Assembly: GCA_002497765.1 (NCBI GenBank)
Contig: DAET01000035.1
Location: 777 to 55,494 of the forward strand
Length of the DNA: 54,718 nucleotides
Origin: Euryarchaeota archaeon UBA486
GTDB lineage: Archaea; Thermoplasmatota; Poseidoniia; Poseidoniales; Poseidoniaceae
Direction of reading: 5' to 3'
Shown: in pieces, positions 8,202-18,500 of the stretch
How the letters are laid out: every line of letters starts with the position of its first letter
Numbering within the stretch: position 1 is the stretch's first letter
The notes under the pieces: model-generated
Databases searched by the model: none
What the model saw: the letters and a program-made list of their open reading frames with translations, nothing else
Told to the model about the DNA's origin: nothing
Program-made: the position numbers and the translations under genes

Positions 8202-9748
8202 AGTTGGTAGAGTTCGCCGTACTTTCGCTCGACATACCTCAAAAACGGCTCGGGGCTCGGTGGAGAACCGGTGGCGTCCTCGATCAGTTGGGCCGGTGAA
8301 ACTTGACTGCCACGCTCGTGAATCCGGGGGCGAAGCCAGGTCAGCATGGGCTCCCAGTTTCCTGATGCGACGAGTTCATCGATGTCACCCAAGTCAGCAG
8401 CCATGGCCTCCAACAACTGTGCGGCGTACAGGTTGCCAAGGGTGTACGTGGGGAAATACCCGAAGGCGCCCATGGACCAGTGAATGTCCTGGAGACAGCC
8501 CAATCGGTCCTCGGACACCTCAACATCAAACCATGCCTTGAACATGGTGTTCCAGGCGGTGGGGAGGTCGTCAACTTCGAGGTCGCCGTTGAACAATTGT
8601 TTCTCAATTTCATAGCGTAGCATCACGTGCAAGTTGTAAGTGACTTCATCCGCTTCAACTCGGATAAACCCTTTTTCGACTCGGTTGGCCAATCGGTTCA
8701 GGGTGTGCTCATCAACTTCAGGAGCATCTGGGAAGGCCGAACGGAACCACGGCAGGACAACCTTCCAGAAGGCGGGTGTTCGACCGATTTGATTTTCCCA
8801 AAATCGGCTTTGAGATTCATGCACGCCAAGCGAAACAGCAGCACCACGAGGTGTGTAGCGGTGGTCGTGGTCGAGCCCCTGTTCGTACAGCGCGTGGCCC
8901 GTTTCGTGCATGACTGCATACAGGCAAGAGAACGGATCCTTCTCGTCAAACCGAGTGGTAAACCTCGTATCACCCGGCCATAATCCTGCGGAAAATGGAT
9001 GGGTGGAAGCGTCCATTCTCCCTGCCTCGAAATCAAAGCCCATGTGGTTGGAAACGGCTTCACAAAACGCCTTTTGGGCCTCAACAGCAAAGACAACGTC
9101 GGTGGGAAGGACCGGCTCATCGCTGGTTTCTTGAGCCTGTGTGATGGCCTGAAGAAGCGGTACCAGGCGCTCTCGGAGGCCTGCAAACAACGGGTCGTAG
9201 TCTTCGACGGTCATGCCCACCTCATATTCATCGAGCAACACGTCGTAAGGTGTTGAGGAGACGCCAAGCAACTCGATTTTTTGTTTGGTGAGGTCAATGA
9301 GGTTGGTCAGCGCGGGCTTGAACGCTTCAAAGTCGGAGGCTTCCCGGGCGGACTGCCAGGCCACCAGCGCTTCAGACCGTGCTTGGGCAAAGGATTCGAC
9401 GAACGCCTTTGGCAAACAAATGGCTTGGTCGTACGAACGGCGCATCTCACGGACGTTGGCAGCCTGGTCGATGTCGAGCGTCATCGATTCGAGGAGGCCG
9501 AGGAGTTCGCCCATCCGTCCATCGGTTAGTTGCTCATGTCGCTTCCCGGCCAGCCAGGCCATCATTTCACCACGGGATGCAGCACCTTTGGTGGGCATGA
9601 GCACTTCTTGGTCCCAACCGAGATGACCCTGCAGCGCACCAAGTCGGTGGATGTCTTTCACGCGTTGAATGAACTCATCATAGGCTTCCATGAGCGGTTT
9701 CAACGCCCCGTGCTTCTTCAACACTCCCCCCGAGACAGACGACAACAT
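8198..9748 (-). CDS. M32-family metallocarboxypeptidase
   Basis: A 516-residue protein with the size and motifs of thermostable carboxypeptidase 1 (Taq/Pfu type). The zinc motif HExxH appears as MHETGHALYEQGL, followed by the family motif VHESQSRFWEN and a later IRVEADEVTYNLH segment. The N-terminus has the LGALQGHLGWDQEVLMP pattern typical of M32. These cytoplasmic enzymes remove C-terminal residues with broad specificity except after proline. The start at MLSSVSGG is favoured by an AT-rich GCATATTTCT element ~22-26 nt upstream; the Met of MEAYDEF 19 residues later is an alternative. It is divergent from the M29-like gene, with only 60 bases between them. Confidence 0.92.
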   Translation of the reverse strand: MLSSVSGGVLKKHGALKPLMEAYDEFIQRVKDIHRLGALQGHLGWDQEVLMPTKGAASRGEMMAWLAGKRHEQLTDGRMGELLGLLESMTLDIDQAANVREMRRSYDQAICLPKAFVESFAQARSEALVAWQSAREASDFEAFKPALTNLIDLTKQKIELLGVSSTPYDVLLDEYEVGMTVEDYDPLFAGLRERLVPLLQAITQAQETSDEPVLPTDVVFAVEAQKAFCEAVSNHMGFDFEAGRMDASTHPFSAGLWPGDTRFTTRFDEKDPFSCLYAVMHETGHALYEQGLDHDHRYTPRGAAVSLGVHESQSRFWENQIGRTPAFWKVVLPWFRSAFPDAPEVDEHTLNRLANRVEKGFIRVEADEVTYNLHVMLRYEIEKQLFNGDLEVDDLPTAWNTMFKAWFDVEVSEDRLGCLQDIHWSMGAFGYFPTYTLGNLYAAQLLEAMAADLGDIDELVASGNWEPMLTWLRPRIHERGSQVSPAQLIEDATGSPPSPEPFLRYVERKYGELYQL

Positions 9749-9764
9749 TGAATGGCGAAGCGAT

Positions 9765-9774
9765 AGAAATATGC
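9765..9774. promoter_or_regulatory. Shared AT-rich element between divergent peptidase genes
   Basis: AGAAATATGC (GCATATTTCT on the other strand) is the only AT-rich patch in the 60-base divergent spacer. It sits about 21 nt from the M32 ATG and about 39 nt from the M29-like ATG. It could serve as TATA box for one or both genes. Confidence 0.4.
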
Positions 9775-9808
9775 ACACATTCAAGAACATTTGAACGGTA
9801 CGAACATC

Positions 9809-10954
9809 ATGGTCCTCCCGTTTCGCCGAAAAGGTTCGGGGAAGGACGATGATGAACCGGTTGACCAAGACATTGAGGACATCATGGACGAAGCCGAAGG
9901 GTTGGTCGAAGAGGAAGAACCGGCGCCTCAGATCACTGACGGGGATGAGGAAGATGACGCCCTGAATCTCAGTGAAAAAATGGCTCGAAGTGCCCGCACC
10001 GTCATTGACACCTGCATGGATGTGAGGCGAGGTGAGAACATCCTCATCGTGTGCGATCCCACCACGACACAAGTGGGCCAAGCGCTTCATGACGCCGCCA
10101 GCCTCCGGTCCGACCGGGTTCTGCTCGTTGTGATGCCCAAAGGCCGTCATCACGGCGAAGAGCCCCCAACACCGGTGGCCAACCTCATGCGGCAGCAGCA
10201 AGTGGTCATCGCACCAACGCGCTATTCTCTGACCCACACCCGAGCCGTGCGCCAAGCCATCAAGGACGGTTCAAGGGTGGCCACCATGCCAGGTATGACC
10301 GTCGAGATGTTCACCGAAGGCGGCATGTCCGCCGACTTCAACATCATCAAGAAGAACATCGGTGAGATGAACAATCTCCTCCGCCGCAAGCGCATTGTTA
10401 ACGTCAAATCCGACACCGGCACCAACGTGACCTTCGAGGTCAACTGGCGAGAGTGGAAACTGGACGACAACGGCATCTGCAATCGCCCCAGAATGCTCAC
10501 CAACCTTCCCGCAGGGAAGATCTTCACCCTACCACGCGAAGGGACGATGAACGGAACCGTCGTGATCGACGGTTCGTGGGATTCTGCGCTTGTTGATGAG
10601 CCCGTGGTCCTGCAGATTGAGAACGGTTTGGTGGTCGATGTCAAAGGTGGCACGGTGGCAGCGCAAATCCGACAGACCTTCGGAGAAGCCGCCAAACGAC
10701 TCAAGGCGAAGGACCAGGAAAACGTCTGGACCATCGCAGAATTCGGCTTCGGCATGAACCCCAACGCACGCCTCGCAGGGAACGTGCTGGAAGACGAGAA
10801 GAAACTCGGAACGGCCTACTTCTCCATCGGGGACAACACCACGCTGGGTGGTTCGGCGGCAGTTGGCATCCAAATTCCTGGCGTACTACGAGCCCCCAGT
10901 GTCTGGCTTGACGAGACCGTCCTCTTTGAAGAGGGGACGTTTGTGGCGTACTGA
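9809..10954 (+). CDS. M29 aminopeptidase-like protein lacking metal ligands
   Basis: A 381-residue protein whose C-terminal two thirds follow the AmpS/AmpT (M29) family. Seen are NLLRRKRIVNVKSDTGTNVTF, NLPAGKIFTLP, AEFGFGMNPNARLAGNVLED and YFSIGDNTTLGG. In active M29 enzymes the NLPxGE glutamate and a late H-x-D pair bind two metals. Here the Glu is Lys (PAGKIF), and the region after SIGDN has no histidine at all, reading VGIQIPGVLRAP. Peptidase activity is therefore doubtful; a binding or regulatory role is possible. The first ~55 residues are an acidic, low-complexity extension not typical of the family. ATG 9809 is preferred to the in-frame TTG at 9791. Confidence 0.75.
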   Translation: MVLPFRRKGSGKDDDEPVDQDIEDIMDEAEGLVEEEEPAPQITDGDEEDDALNLSEKMARSARTVIDTCMDVRRGENILIVCDPTTTQVGQALHDAASLRSDRVLLVVMPKGRHHGEEPPTPVANLMRQQQVVIAPTRYSLTHTRAVRQAIKDGSRVATMPGMTVEMFTEGGMSADFNIIKKNIGEMNNLLRRKRIVNVKSDTGTNVTFEVNWREWKLDDNGICNRPRMLTNLPAGKIFTLPREGTMNGTVVIDGSWDSALVDEPVVLQIENGLVVDVKGGTVAAQIRQTFGEAAKRLKAKDQENVWTIAEFGFGMNPNARLAGNVLEDEKKLGTAYFSIGDNTTLGGSAAVGIQIPGVLRAPSVWLDETVLFEEGTFVAY

Positions 10955-10961
10955 CCAACCC

Positions 10962-12473
10962 TCAGTACCCCAAGTTCTGCTGACCACACACCGGGCAGAA
11001 TCGCCAGTAGGGGTCGAGTCCAATGCCACAACCACGGCAGTGAACGCCTGAGCGGATGGTCGGTTGAACCAGCGGTGCTTGCGGGCGTGGCCAGCCCTGT
11101 TGTTGAGGAGGTTGTTGAGGCCACCCTTGCTGCGGCTGCTGGCCAGGCCAGGCCTGTTGCTGTGGCTGCTGTTGTTGTTGCCAAGGCTGAGGTTGGGATG
11201 GTTGTGGAGGTTGCTGAACCGGTGCGGGCTGGGGTTGTGCTTGTGCAGCACCCTGGCCGAGCGGCCGTCGGACGGGCGCCACAGGTTTGGGCAGGCTCGC
11301 TGTTTTCTCTGCCGCCGGGGAGGCGATGAACTCGGACAGGGTGACGACCCCGTCGCCGTCAGTATCGGCCTCAGCATGGAGTTCGGCCGCCTCTTCAAGG
11401 CTGGTGCCGGTGGCTTGGGCCAATTCCTCAACGTCGAGGGCACCGCTTCCGTCCTCATCGGCGGCAATGAAGTGCTCGGCAGCGCTGACAAACTCCGGCT
11501 CTTCCTCAGCGACGGGGACGGGCGTGTCGGGCGTTGGAGCGACTTCGGACACAGGTTCAGGCTCGGGAATCAATTCGGAGCTGAACGCACCAGAAAAGGC
11601 ATCTTGTGTGGCCTTGGCGACCTGCTTTTCACTCTCGACGTTGATGGTCGGTTCTTCGACCTCCATCGGAACGACATCGGGAAGAGCGACGGTACTGGCA
11701 GGGAGCGGAACGACGGGTTCGGGGGCAGGCGCTGAGGCCGGTTCAGGCTGGGCTGCCGTTGGCAAAGGAACACCGGTGGGTTCAGCAGGAACCGTTGAGG
11801 CGGCTGGCACTGCTTCCACGGGAGCCGGTGCTGGCTCGGGAGCAGGTTCGGGCAACGATGTGGTTTCTGGGACCTCAACGGTCGCTGCAGCGGCCGCACC
11901 GCTGGCCAGTGTGGCAATGGGAAGCACGTGGCCGGCGACATCCAACGCCGCATCCAACTCTTGATTGATGGCGACAAGGGCGGCGACCGAACCGCTCACG
12001 TTGTTGAGATAGCCCTCAAAGCCGGTCATGTACTTCACGACCTCGTCCTTCGAGCCGGTTTGGAACGCCACGGCAAAGAGTTTCATCATGCGCATTGGGT
12101 CGGCCAAACGCTCGAGGGCGGCACGATCGCCTTCCCCAATACCATCAGCGGGCGAAGCGGTTTCGCCGGCGGAATCGGGCATGCCGAGCGCCTGGAGCAG
12201 CGGGTCGGGCATGCTCATGAGGCCGAGGTGGCCCGCCACGAGGTAGTAGATTTCTCCACCCTCGCACTGCATGCGCTCGCTGGCGGCTTCGAAATCAAAG
12301 TCGCCGGGGCGAAGCACGATGTCCGAGAGCAATTCGAAAAACTGAATCATGGCTTGCTCGCGGGGCATGGCCATCATGGCATGGAGAACATCACTGGATT
12401 CGGTCACACCAAAGTACGCCGCGGCATCGTCCACTTCGATGCCTTGGGGAGATGCTCCTGTCTCGTCTGACAT
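10962..12473 (-). CDS. EF-hand and zinc-ribbon protein with Pro/Gln-rich linkers
   Basis: A 503-residue soluble protein with no signal peptide or TM segment. Residues 1-190 form a helical, acidic domain I do not recognise. Residues ~195-320 are a Pro/Ala/Glu linker. Two EF-hand loops follow, DEDGSGALDVEE (339-350) and DTDGDGVVTLSE (370-381), each with the 1-3-5-12 acidic pattern for Ca2+. A Pro/Gln-rich, Trp-dotted linker spans ~395-470. A C-terminal zinc ribbon (HCRGCGIGLDPYWRFCPVCG) closes the protein. A strong ribosome-binding site (AAAGGAGGAGAGGAA) lies directly before ATG 12473, so the in-frame ATG at 12497 is unlikely. The gene follows the giant TSP3 gene on the same strand. A cytoplasmic Ca2+-responsive adaptor is inferred, not shown. 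Confidence 0.7.
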   Translation of the reverse strand: MSDETGASPQGIEVDDAAAYFGVTESSDVLHAMMAMPREQAMIQFFELLSDIVLRPGDFDFEAASERMQCEGGEIYYLVAGHLGLMSMPDPLLQALGMPDSAGETASPADGIGEGDRAALERLADPMRMMKLFAVAFQTGSKDEVVKYMTGFEGYLNNVSGSVAALVAINQELDAALDVAGHVLPIATLASGAAAAATVEVPETTSLPEPAPEPAPAPVEAVPAASTVPAEPTGVPLPTAAQPEPASAPAPEPVVPLPASTVALPDVVPMEVEEPTINVESEKQVAKATQDAFSGAFSSELIPEPEPVSEVAPTPDTPVPVAEEEPEFVSAAEHFIAADEDGSGALDVEELAQATGTSLEEAAELHAEADTDGDGVVTLSEFIASPAAEKTASLPKPVAPVRRPLGQGAAQAQPQPAPVQQPPQPSQPQPWQQQQQPQQQAWPGQQPQQGWPQQPPQQQGWPRPQAPLVQPTIRSGVHCRGCGIGLDPYWRFCPVCGQQNLGY

Positions 12474-12530
12474 TTCCTCTCCTCCTTTCCCGGCCACCGT
12501 CGCTTCCCATTTAAGCCCTCATGAAGGGAC

Positions 12531-15500
12531 TCAACCTCGGTTGTTTTTCGCCAAGCTACAAATCGCTCGGGATTGCTCGGCGGTCCAACCCGTTTCTTGA
12601 AGTTGCATCAGCACGGTTCGCTCCTGATCACCGTCGGCGAACGCACCAACCACCCAATCAACGGCGGCCTCACGATCGTCGGCCTGCCAGTCCTCGAAGA
12701 TTGACATGTCAACGCTGATTTTCGCTTTTCGAACCTTCTTTCCGGGTTCCTCGTCCTCAGCAACGACCTTCTTTTTGGCAGCCTTTTGGGGGGTTGTGGC
12801 CTTGTTGGGTGATGGTTTCTTGCTCGGACCGCGCCCTGGAGGACCGCCGCCACCACGAGCTGGTCCGCCCGGTGCACGACCAGGAGGCCCGGCTTGCCGC
12901 GTTGGTGTCTGCCGACTCGGTGCCGGTCCACTTGGACCCTTCTTGGCAGCAGGCGAGGATGCCCGCTGAGGTGCTGGTCGAGAACGGAGTGGCGTCGCTG
13001 CCGCCTTGTCCATCTTATCGAGAATGCTGTCCTCTTCCTCATCATCATCGAAGAAATCGTCGTATTCATCGTCGTCATCATCGTCCTCTTCACGGCGCAA
13101 CAACCTCACGACCAAGAGGCTCACAATCAGCAATCCACCGAGGCCGCCAAGGGCGAGCATGATGGTCCCTGCATCCACGCCGAGCAAGCCCTCTTCGCCA
13201 TCACCAGACAGTGGGACATAGGGGCATCCGTCGTCGTAGCCATCAACGCCCTTGGGTTCGTTGGGACAGTTGTCAGCGTCGTCCATCACGCCGTCGAGGT
13301 CGCTGTCTCGCTCGGAGATGTGGCATCCCTCGTCGTCCACCTGGAGGCCAGGTGTGGTTTTTGGACAGAAATCTGCATTGGTCGCACCGGCGACGAATTG
13401 GCCCGGCCATGAGGGGTCGCGCGTGGCGTTCCAAGATGGGTCGCCCCAGTTGTCGCCGTAGCCGTCGAAATCCGAGTCGCGCCATTGGGTGGCGTCGCCA
13501 CGAAGGGCCTCGGGCTCGTTCTCATCCCGATAACCGTCACCGTCGTCATAACATCCGAGGAAATCGATGTACGAAGTTCCCGTTTCTGTGGGGCAATCGT
13601 CAGCGTTGTTGGCCGGTGAGGGGTTGTCGCCGTAGCCGTCGCCGTCTTGGTCAAACCACTGCGTAGCATCGCTGGGGAACGCATCGCCAGTCTGGTTCAC
13701 GTGCAGCCCGGTGATGGGGTCGATGTCATAGGCGTAGACGCCGCTGTAGCCGTCGCCGTCGAGGTCGGTGTCAAGGGCGCTCTCGTCGGTGCAACCGTTG
13801 GCAAGAATGGGGAAGCCTGGTGGCGTGTCATCGCAGGCGTCATCAAGGTCGGAAAGGCCGTCTCCGTCGCTGTCTCGCTGAGCTTGGGAACATCCGTTCT
13901 CGTCGACCTCCATGCCTTCGGCGGTGTTGGGACAATTGTCCTCGGGGTCGTTCAAACCGTCCCCGTCCGAGTCGGAGTTGCGCTGTTCGTCGCTGCAGCC
14001 TTGCGCATCAACGGTGGCGCCCGATACGGTGTCAGGGCAAGCATCGACGTTGTTCTTCACGCCGTCCTCGTCGTCGTCAAGCTCGGACTGCGAACAACCC
14101 TCTTCGTTGACCTGCTCGCCAAGCGGCGTGTTGGGACAAATCAAATCCAACTCGTTGATGAGACCGTCACCGTCATCGTCGTTGACGTCGATCACGCGGC
14201 AACCTACGCCATCCGTTCCGTTCAACACACCGGGTACATCGATGCACTGATCACCATCGACACCAATCGGGTTATCACCAAAGCCGTCTCCATCTCTGTC
14301 TTTTGACTGCGTCTTTTCGTAGGGGAAGGCGTCTCCGAGTTCGTTGATACGAAGCCCAGTGCCCGGGTCAACATCAAAGACATAGGCGTCGGTGTAGCCG
14401 TCGCCGTCGGCGTCCGGACAACCGTACGCATAGACCGTCAAATTTCGACGGGTTGAATTGCCCCATTCGGTCGGGCAGGCATCGATGAAGATGCCTTGAG
14501 CGTTGGTGCCGTTGTAGTACTCGGTCCAGTTGTCGGCATACCCGTCGTCGTCCGTGTCGTTCGCCGCTGCGATTCGCATCGGGAATCGGTCAGGGTTGGT
14601 GGCGTTCTCGGATTGGTTGTCGCCGTAGCCATCGCCATCGGTGTCCTGCCACTGCGTGGGATCAAGCGGCCAGACATCCGCCCCGTGGACCGTGGCGTTC
14701 CACTCGAAAATCGTCCCCTCACCAGAGGGGTCACTCGACCCGTCGCCGTCGGTGTCGAGGCACCCGTTGCGGTCTCGGTAGGACGTGCCGTAATCCCACG
14801 GACAGTAATCGCCGTACACGGTATCGGTGTCATTGTCGCCGTAGCCATCGCCGTCGTAGTCGGTGTATTGCGAGGCAATGTAGGGGAAGAGGTCGCCGGG
14901 TCCGGCGTTGGGGTCGAACACAGGGACGGCACAGCAATCCACACCGTGGTTGTCGCCAAAGCCATCGCCATCGGTGTCAAGGGCTTGCTTCCAGTTGCTC
15001 TTGAACACATCACCGTCAAAGTACGAGGCATCGTTGTCGGACCACCCGTCTTGGTCAAGGTCTTCGCAGCCGTACCGGTCAATCCAAGAGGTCCCACCTT
15101 CGTCGTCACAACCGTCGATGTCATCACGGTAGCCGTCGGTATCGAAATCATCGCATCCCTGGAAAATGAAGGAGGAGGACCCCGTGTCGGTCGGGCAGGC
15201 ATCGGGAATCGGCCCGAGCGGGTTGTCCCCGTAAGCGTCACTATCGCTGTTCATCCACTGGTCGCCCACGTGAGGCAGACCATCGATGAGGTCGAACACA
15301 AGGTCCCGATCTGCGTCGCGATAAAGACGGAGCATGATGACATCGTCATTCACTTCGTCCCAGTAGGCCATGTGGATCGTTCCGTTGTCGTCAACCTCCG
15401 AATGGACGCGATGGTTGGTGATGATGTCCCCAAAGCGAACCGACATCCACGGATTGGATTCGCCCATGGTACTGTTGAGTTCAACGCTGTTGAAGACAAG

Positions 15501-18500
15501 GTGGTTGGAGACGGGGTCGCTGGTCATCAAGAGCAGGTGATCCCCATCGTGATGGACATCCCACGCCCCGTTAACGGCCGCTGCTGGTCGTTCTGCAAGA
15601 GAGACCCACGTACCCGTTTCGTTGAGGCCGAGGATGGAGGAGATGGCGTTGGCACGGACAGCAAGCAACGGCGAGCCCCCGCCCTTGAGGTCGAGACGGT
15701 ATTCACTGACCGTCCCGCTTGGCTGAGGGACCGTGTGCTCAACCCATGCGTTCGCACCCGGCCACTGCTCAAACACCCGCAAGGCGCCATCGTTGGTCAA
15801 CGAAGCCAGGAGCAACGAGCCGTTGTCCAAAACGGCCAACCCCAATTCGCTCGTCAATTCGCTGTGGTTGGCGAGGGTGTGCTTGAACAGGCTGGTTCCA
15901 TCGTGAATCCACACCTCCAGGTTCGTTCCCGAACCGTTGGACGCCACAAGGCCAACGGCCACAGAGTCGTTGTCAAGCACCAAGGCAGGGTGCTGTTGAG
16001 ACAAGGCCTCGCCTGGGGCGCCAAGCGCCGTGAGGGACCAACTTGTACCGCCAACGGCCATCTCGAGTTGGTTGGTGCTGGTGAGTCGATACACCAAATG
16101 CGGGGTGTTGAGGCTGTCAACGTTGACGTCGATGGCGTGCGAGAGGTCGGCTCCCGTGCGCACGAGTCCGGAGGACCAGCCGCTTGATTCTTGGGTGGCG
16201 GCGAAGATTTGATTGCCGACGCCCGAAGTGTAAGCAAGAACTTGTTTATTATCTTGCGTGATGGTAGAGCCCAACCATTGGCCCATCGTCCCGGTGGTCG
16301 CCACCGCTTGCTGAAGGGCGGTCATGGAGCCCGTGGAGGCCAACATCATGGCCGAGGTGTTCTCCATCACAACCACAGGTTGGCCGGAGGATCGCACATC
16401 AAAAGCCACCCCAAGGTGGCTGGTGTTGAGGCTGGTCAGCGTCTGATCGACCCATTGCCCTCCAGGTGTCCCGTCGTTCATGTGCTCAAGTTTCGACACG
16501 TGAAGGCGCAGCGCATCGGCGTGCGTGTAAACGATGCTGGTCTCGCCTCGCCCCGCTGTCCCAAGTTGAACATCGGTGACGGTTCCTTGGCGCTCAAACG
16601 AAATGGATTCCCAATCCTGCTCACTCACCATGAGGTAGGTGAGGCCAAACGAATCACCTCGTTCTTGAGAACGCATGGAATAGAAAAGGTCGCTCAAACC
16701 GTCACCGTTGATGTCGCCACCCGCTGCCATTCGGAAGCCGAGGTGTTCACTGCTGTTCCCTTCAGCGAGGAGTTGCCGGTCGTCGCTGATGCCTGTCGCT
16801 GAGCCAAGGAAGATTTCAACGCGACCTGCAGCGTTCCCCATGCGACTGGAGATGTACACGTCTCCGTAGCCGTCTTCGTTGATGTCGCCGGCAGCGACCA
16901 TCGACTCGCCGATTCGGCTGTTGGCCGGTGGCCAATAGCGCCAATCGGCCTCACCGGGAAGCGGACCGTTGGTGCCCTCAAAGAGCCACAAGGTTCCAGC
17001 GCCGAAGGCTCCAGCGGTGGAGTTGAAGGGTTCAGAAATGATGTGTTCGTTGAACCCATCGCCGTTCAGGTCGCCGACGCAAGCGATGTTGAAACCGAAC
17101 AACTTCCCCTGAACGATGGAGGCTAAGGTGTGGTCAGCCGTGCCGTTGTAGCCCGATGACGAACCAAAGAAGTACTCGATTGATGAATAGGTCGTCGGTT
17201 TACTGTAATCTCCGGTGTTGCCAACGATGAGTTCGTCGTGGCCGTCGTTGTTCACGTCGCAGGCTTCAAGGGAGCGACCAAAGAGGCCACCGTCTTGGGT
17301 TTGTGTCAGGTTTCGCGAAGAAAACAAGCCGCTCTCGTTACCGGTGTAGAGGTTGACCTTCCCGGCGTCGGTTCGTGTTTCGCTCACCTCGAACGTGTAG
17401 TTGCGAGCCGTGGCTGCGAGGCTGTCACCGCTTCCCGTGTGGTGAAGAGCTGCAAGAGCGCTTCCAAGGGATTCGTTGGAGGCACCCGTCAGGTTGACCC
17501 ACGGCGAGGGTGAAAGCCCGGAGGCATTGCCCAAGAAAACGTGAACCAAACCGTGCCGTACCTCTTCATCGTCAGCCGGTGCCCATCCGGGCGAACCAAC
17601 GGCCAAATCCATGATGCCATCGTTGTTGAAGTCGCCAAGGTCCATGCCTGCGCCGTAATGTGCACCGTCGGAGGCGCCGGCGTAAATCATGTCGGGAAGG
17701 TCGGACAGTCCCGTCGTTGAGCCGTAGTGGACGGACACCCGCCCGTTGTCGCTCATGGAAACCACATCGGCCGTGGGTGTGGAGATCACCAGGTCATCAA
17801 AGCCGTCTGCGTTCAGGTCGCCCATCAACATCAACCCCTCATCCTTGTCATCCTCGCCCTCCAAGGCCATCGATGGTACGGGGTCCACTCGGCCGGTGTC
17901 CTGGCCGGTCAGCGAACGAATGAGGTTGACTGAAAAGGTGGACCCGCTCTGGGTGGCGGTGGCCACTTGTTCGATGTTGTTGGCATCAAGGTCCATACCG
18001 AGCACATCGGCGAGATCAACGTCCTGAAGCAGAAGGCGGCGGTCGTGCTCCATGCCGTCAATGCGAAGCAACACGACCTCGCCGGTAGCGTTCAGGGAGT
18101 AGAGAACATGGGCGACGCCGTCCTCGTCGAGTTGAAGTTCAAACTTCTCCCCCACCGGCCCTTCATCCAGGAGGTAGTCAGTCCAATAGGCACCGCTGAA
18201 GTTCACCTGGTGAAGCGCACCGGTGGCCGTTCGCATCAACCCCCACTCCAATCCCTGCGGGGTGATGTCGAGCGCCAGATGGGTCGGCGACACGTCCTCC
18301 ATGATGGTGCGCGTGTGCCAGCGAGGGCCGTCATAGTAGGCTGCACTCTGGAGTGCATAGCGGCCCATCTTCAGGTCATCGCCGTCGGCATAGAGGACCC
18401 GCTGCAACTCGTTGGCGGTGATGCCAATGGCACAATCCACCAGATCTGAAGCGTTTGAGGTGGCCACGGTGTCCACAAGGCTGGTGGTCCACGTACCGGT

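Noticed and set aside
12700..15250. Repetitive DNA that could suggest a CRISPR array or VNTR
   Set aside because: The periodicity is from protein repeats (Asp-rich TSP3 units) of unequal length and sequence; there are no constant repeats with unique spacers.
14496..16187. 563-codon open frame on the plus strand inside the giant surface gene
   Set aside because: It is antisense to the Asp/Gly-rich repeats; GAC and GGC codons read as GTC and GCC on the other strand and rarely make stops. The product is Val-rich with no domain or start signal.
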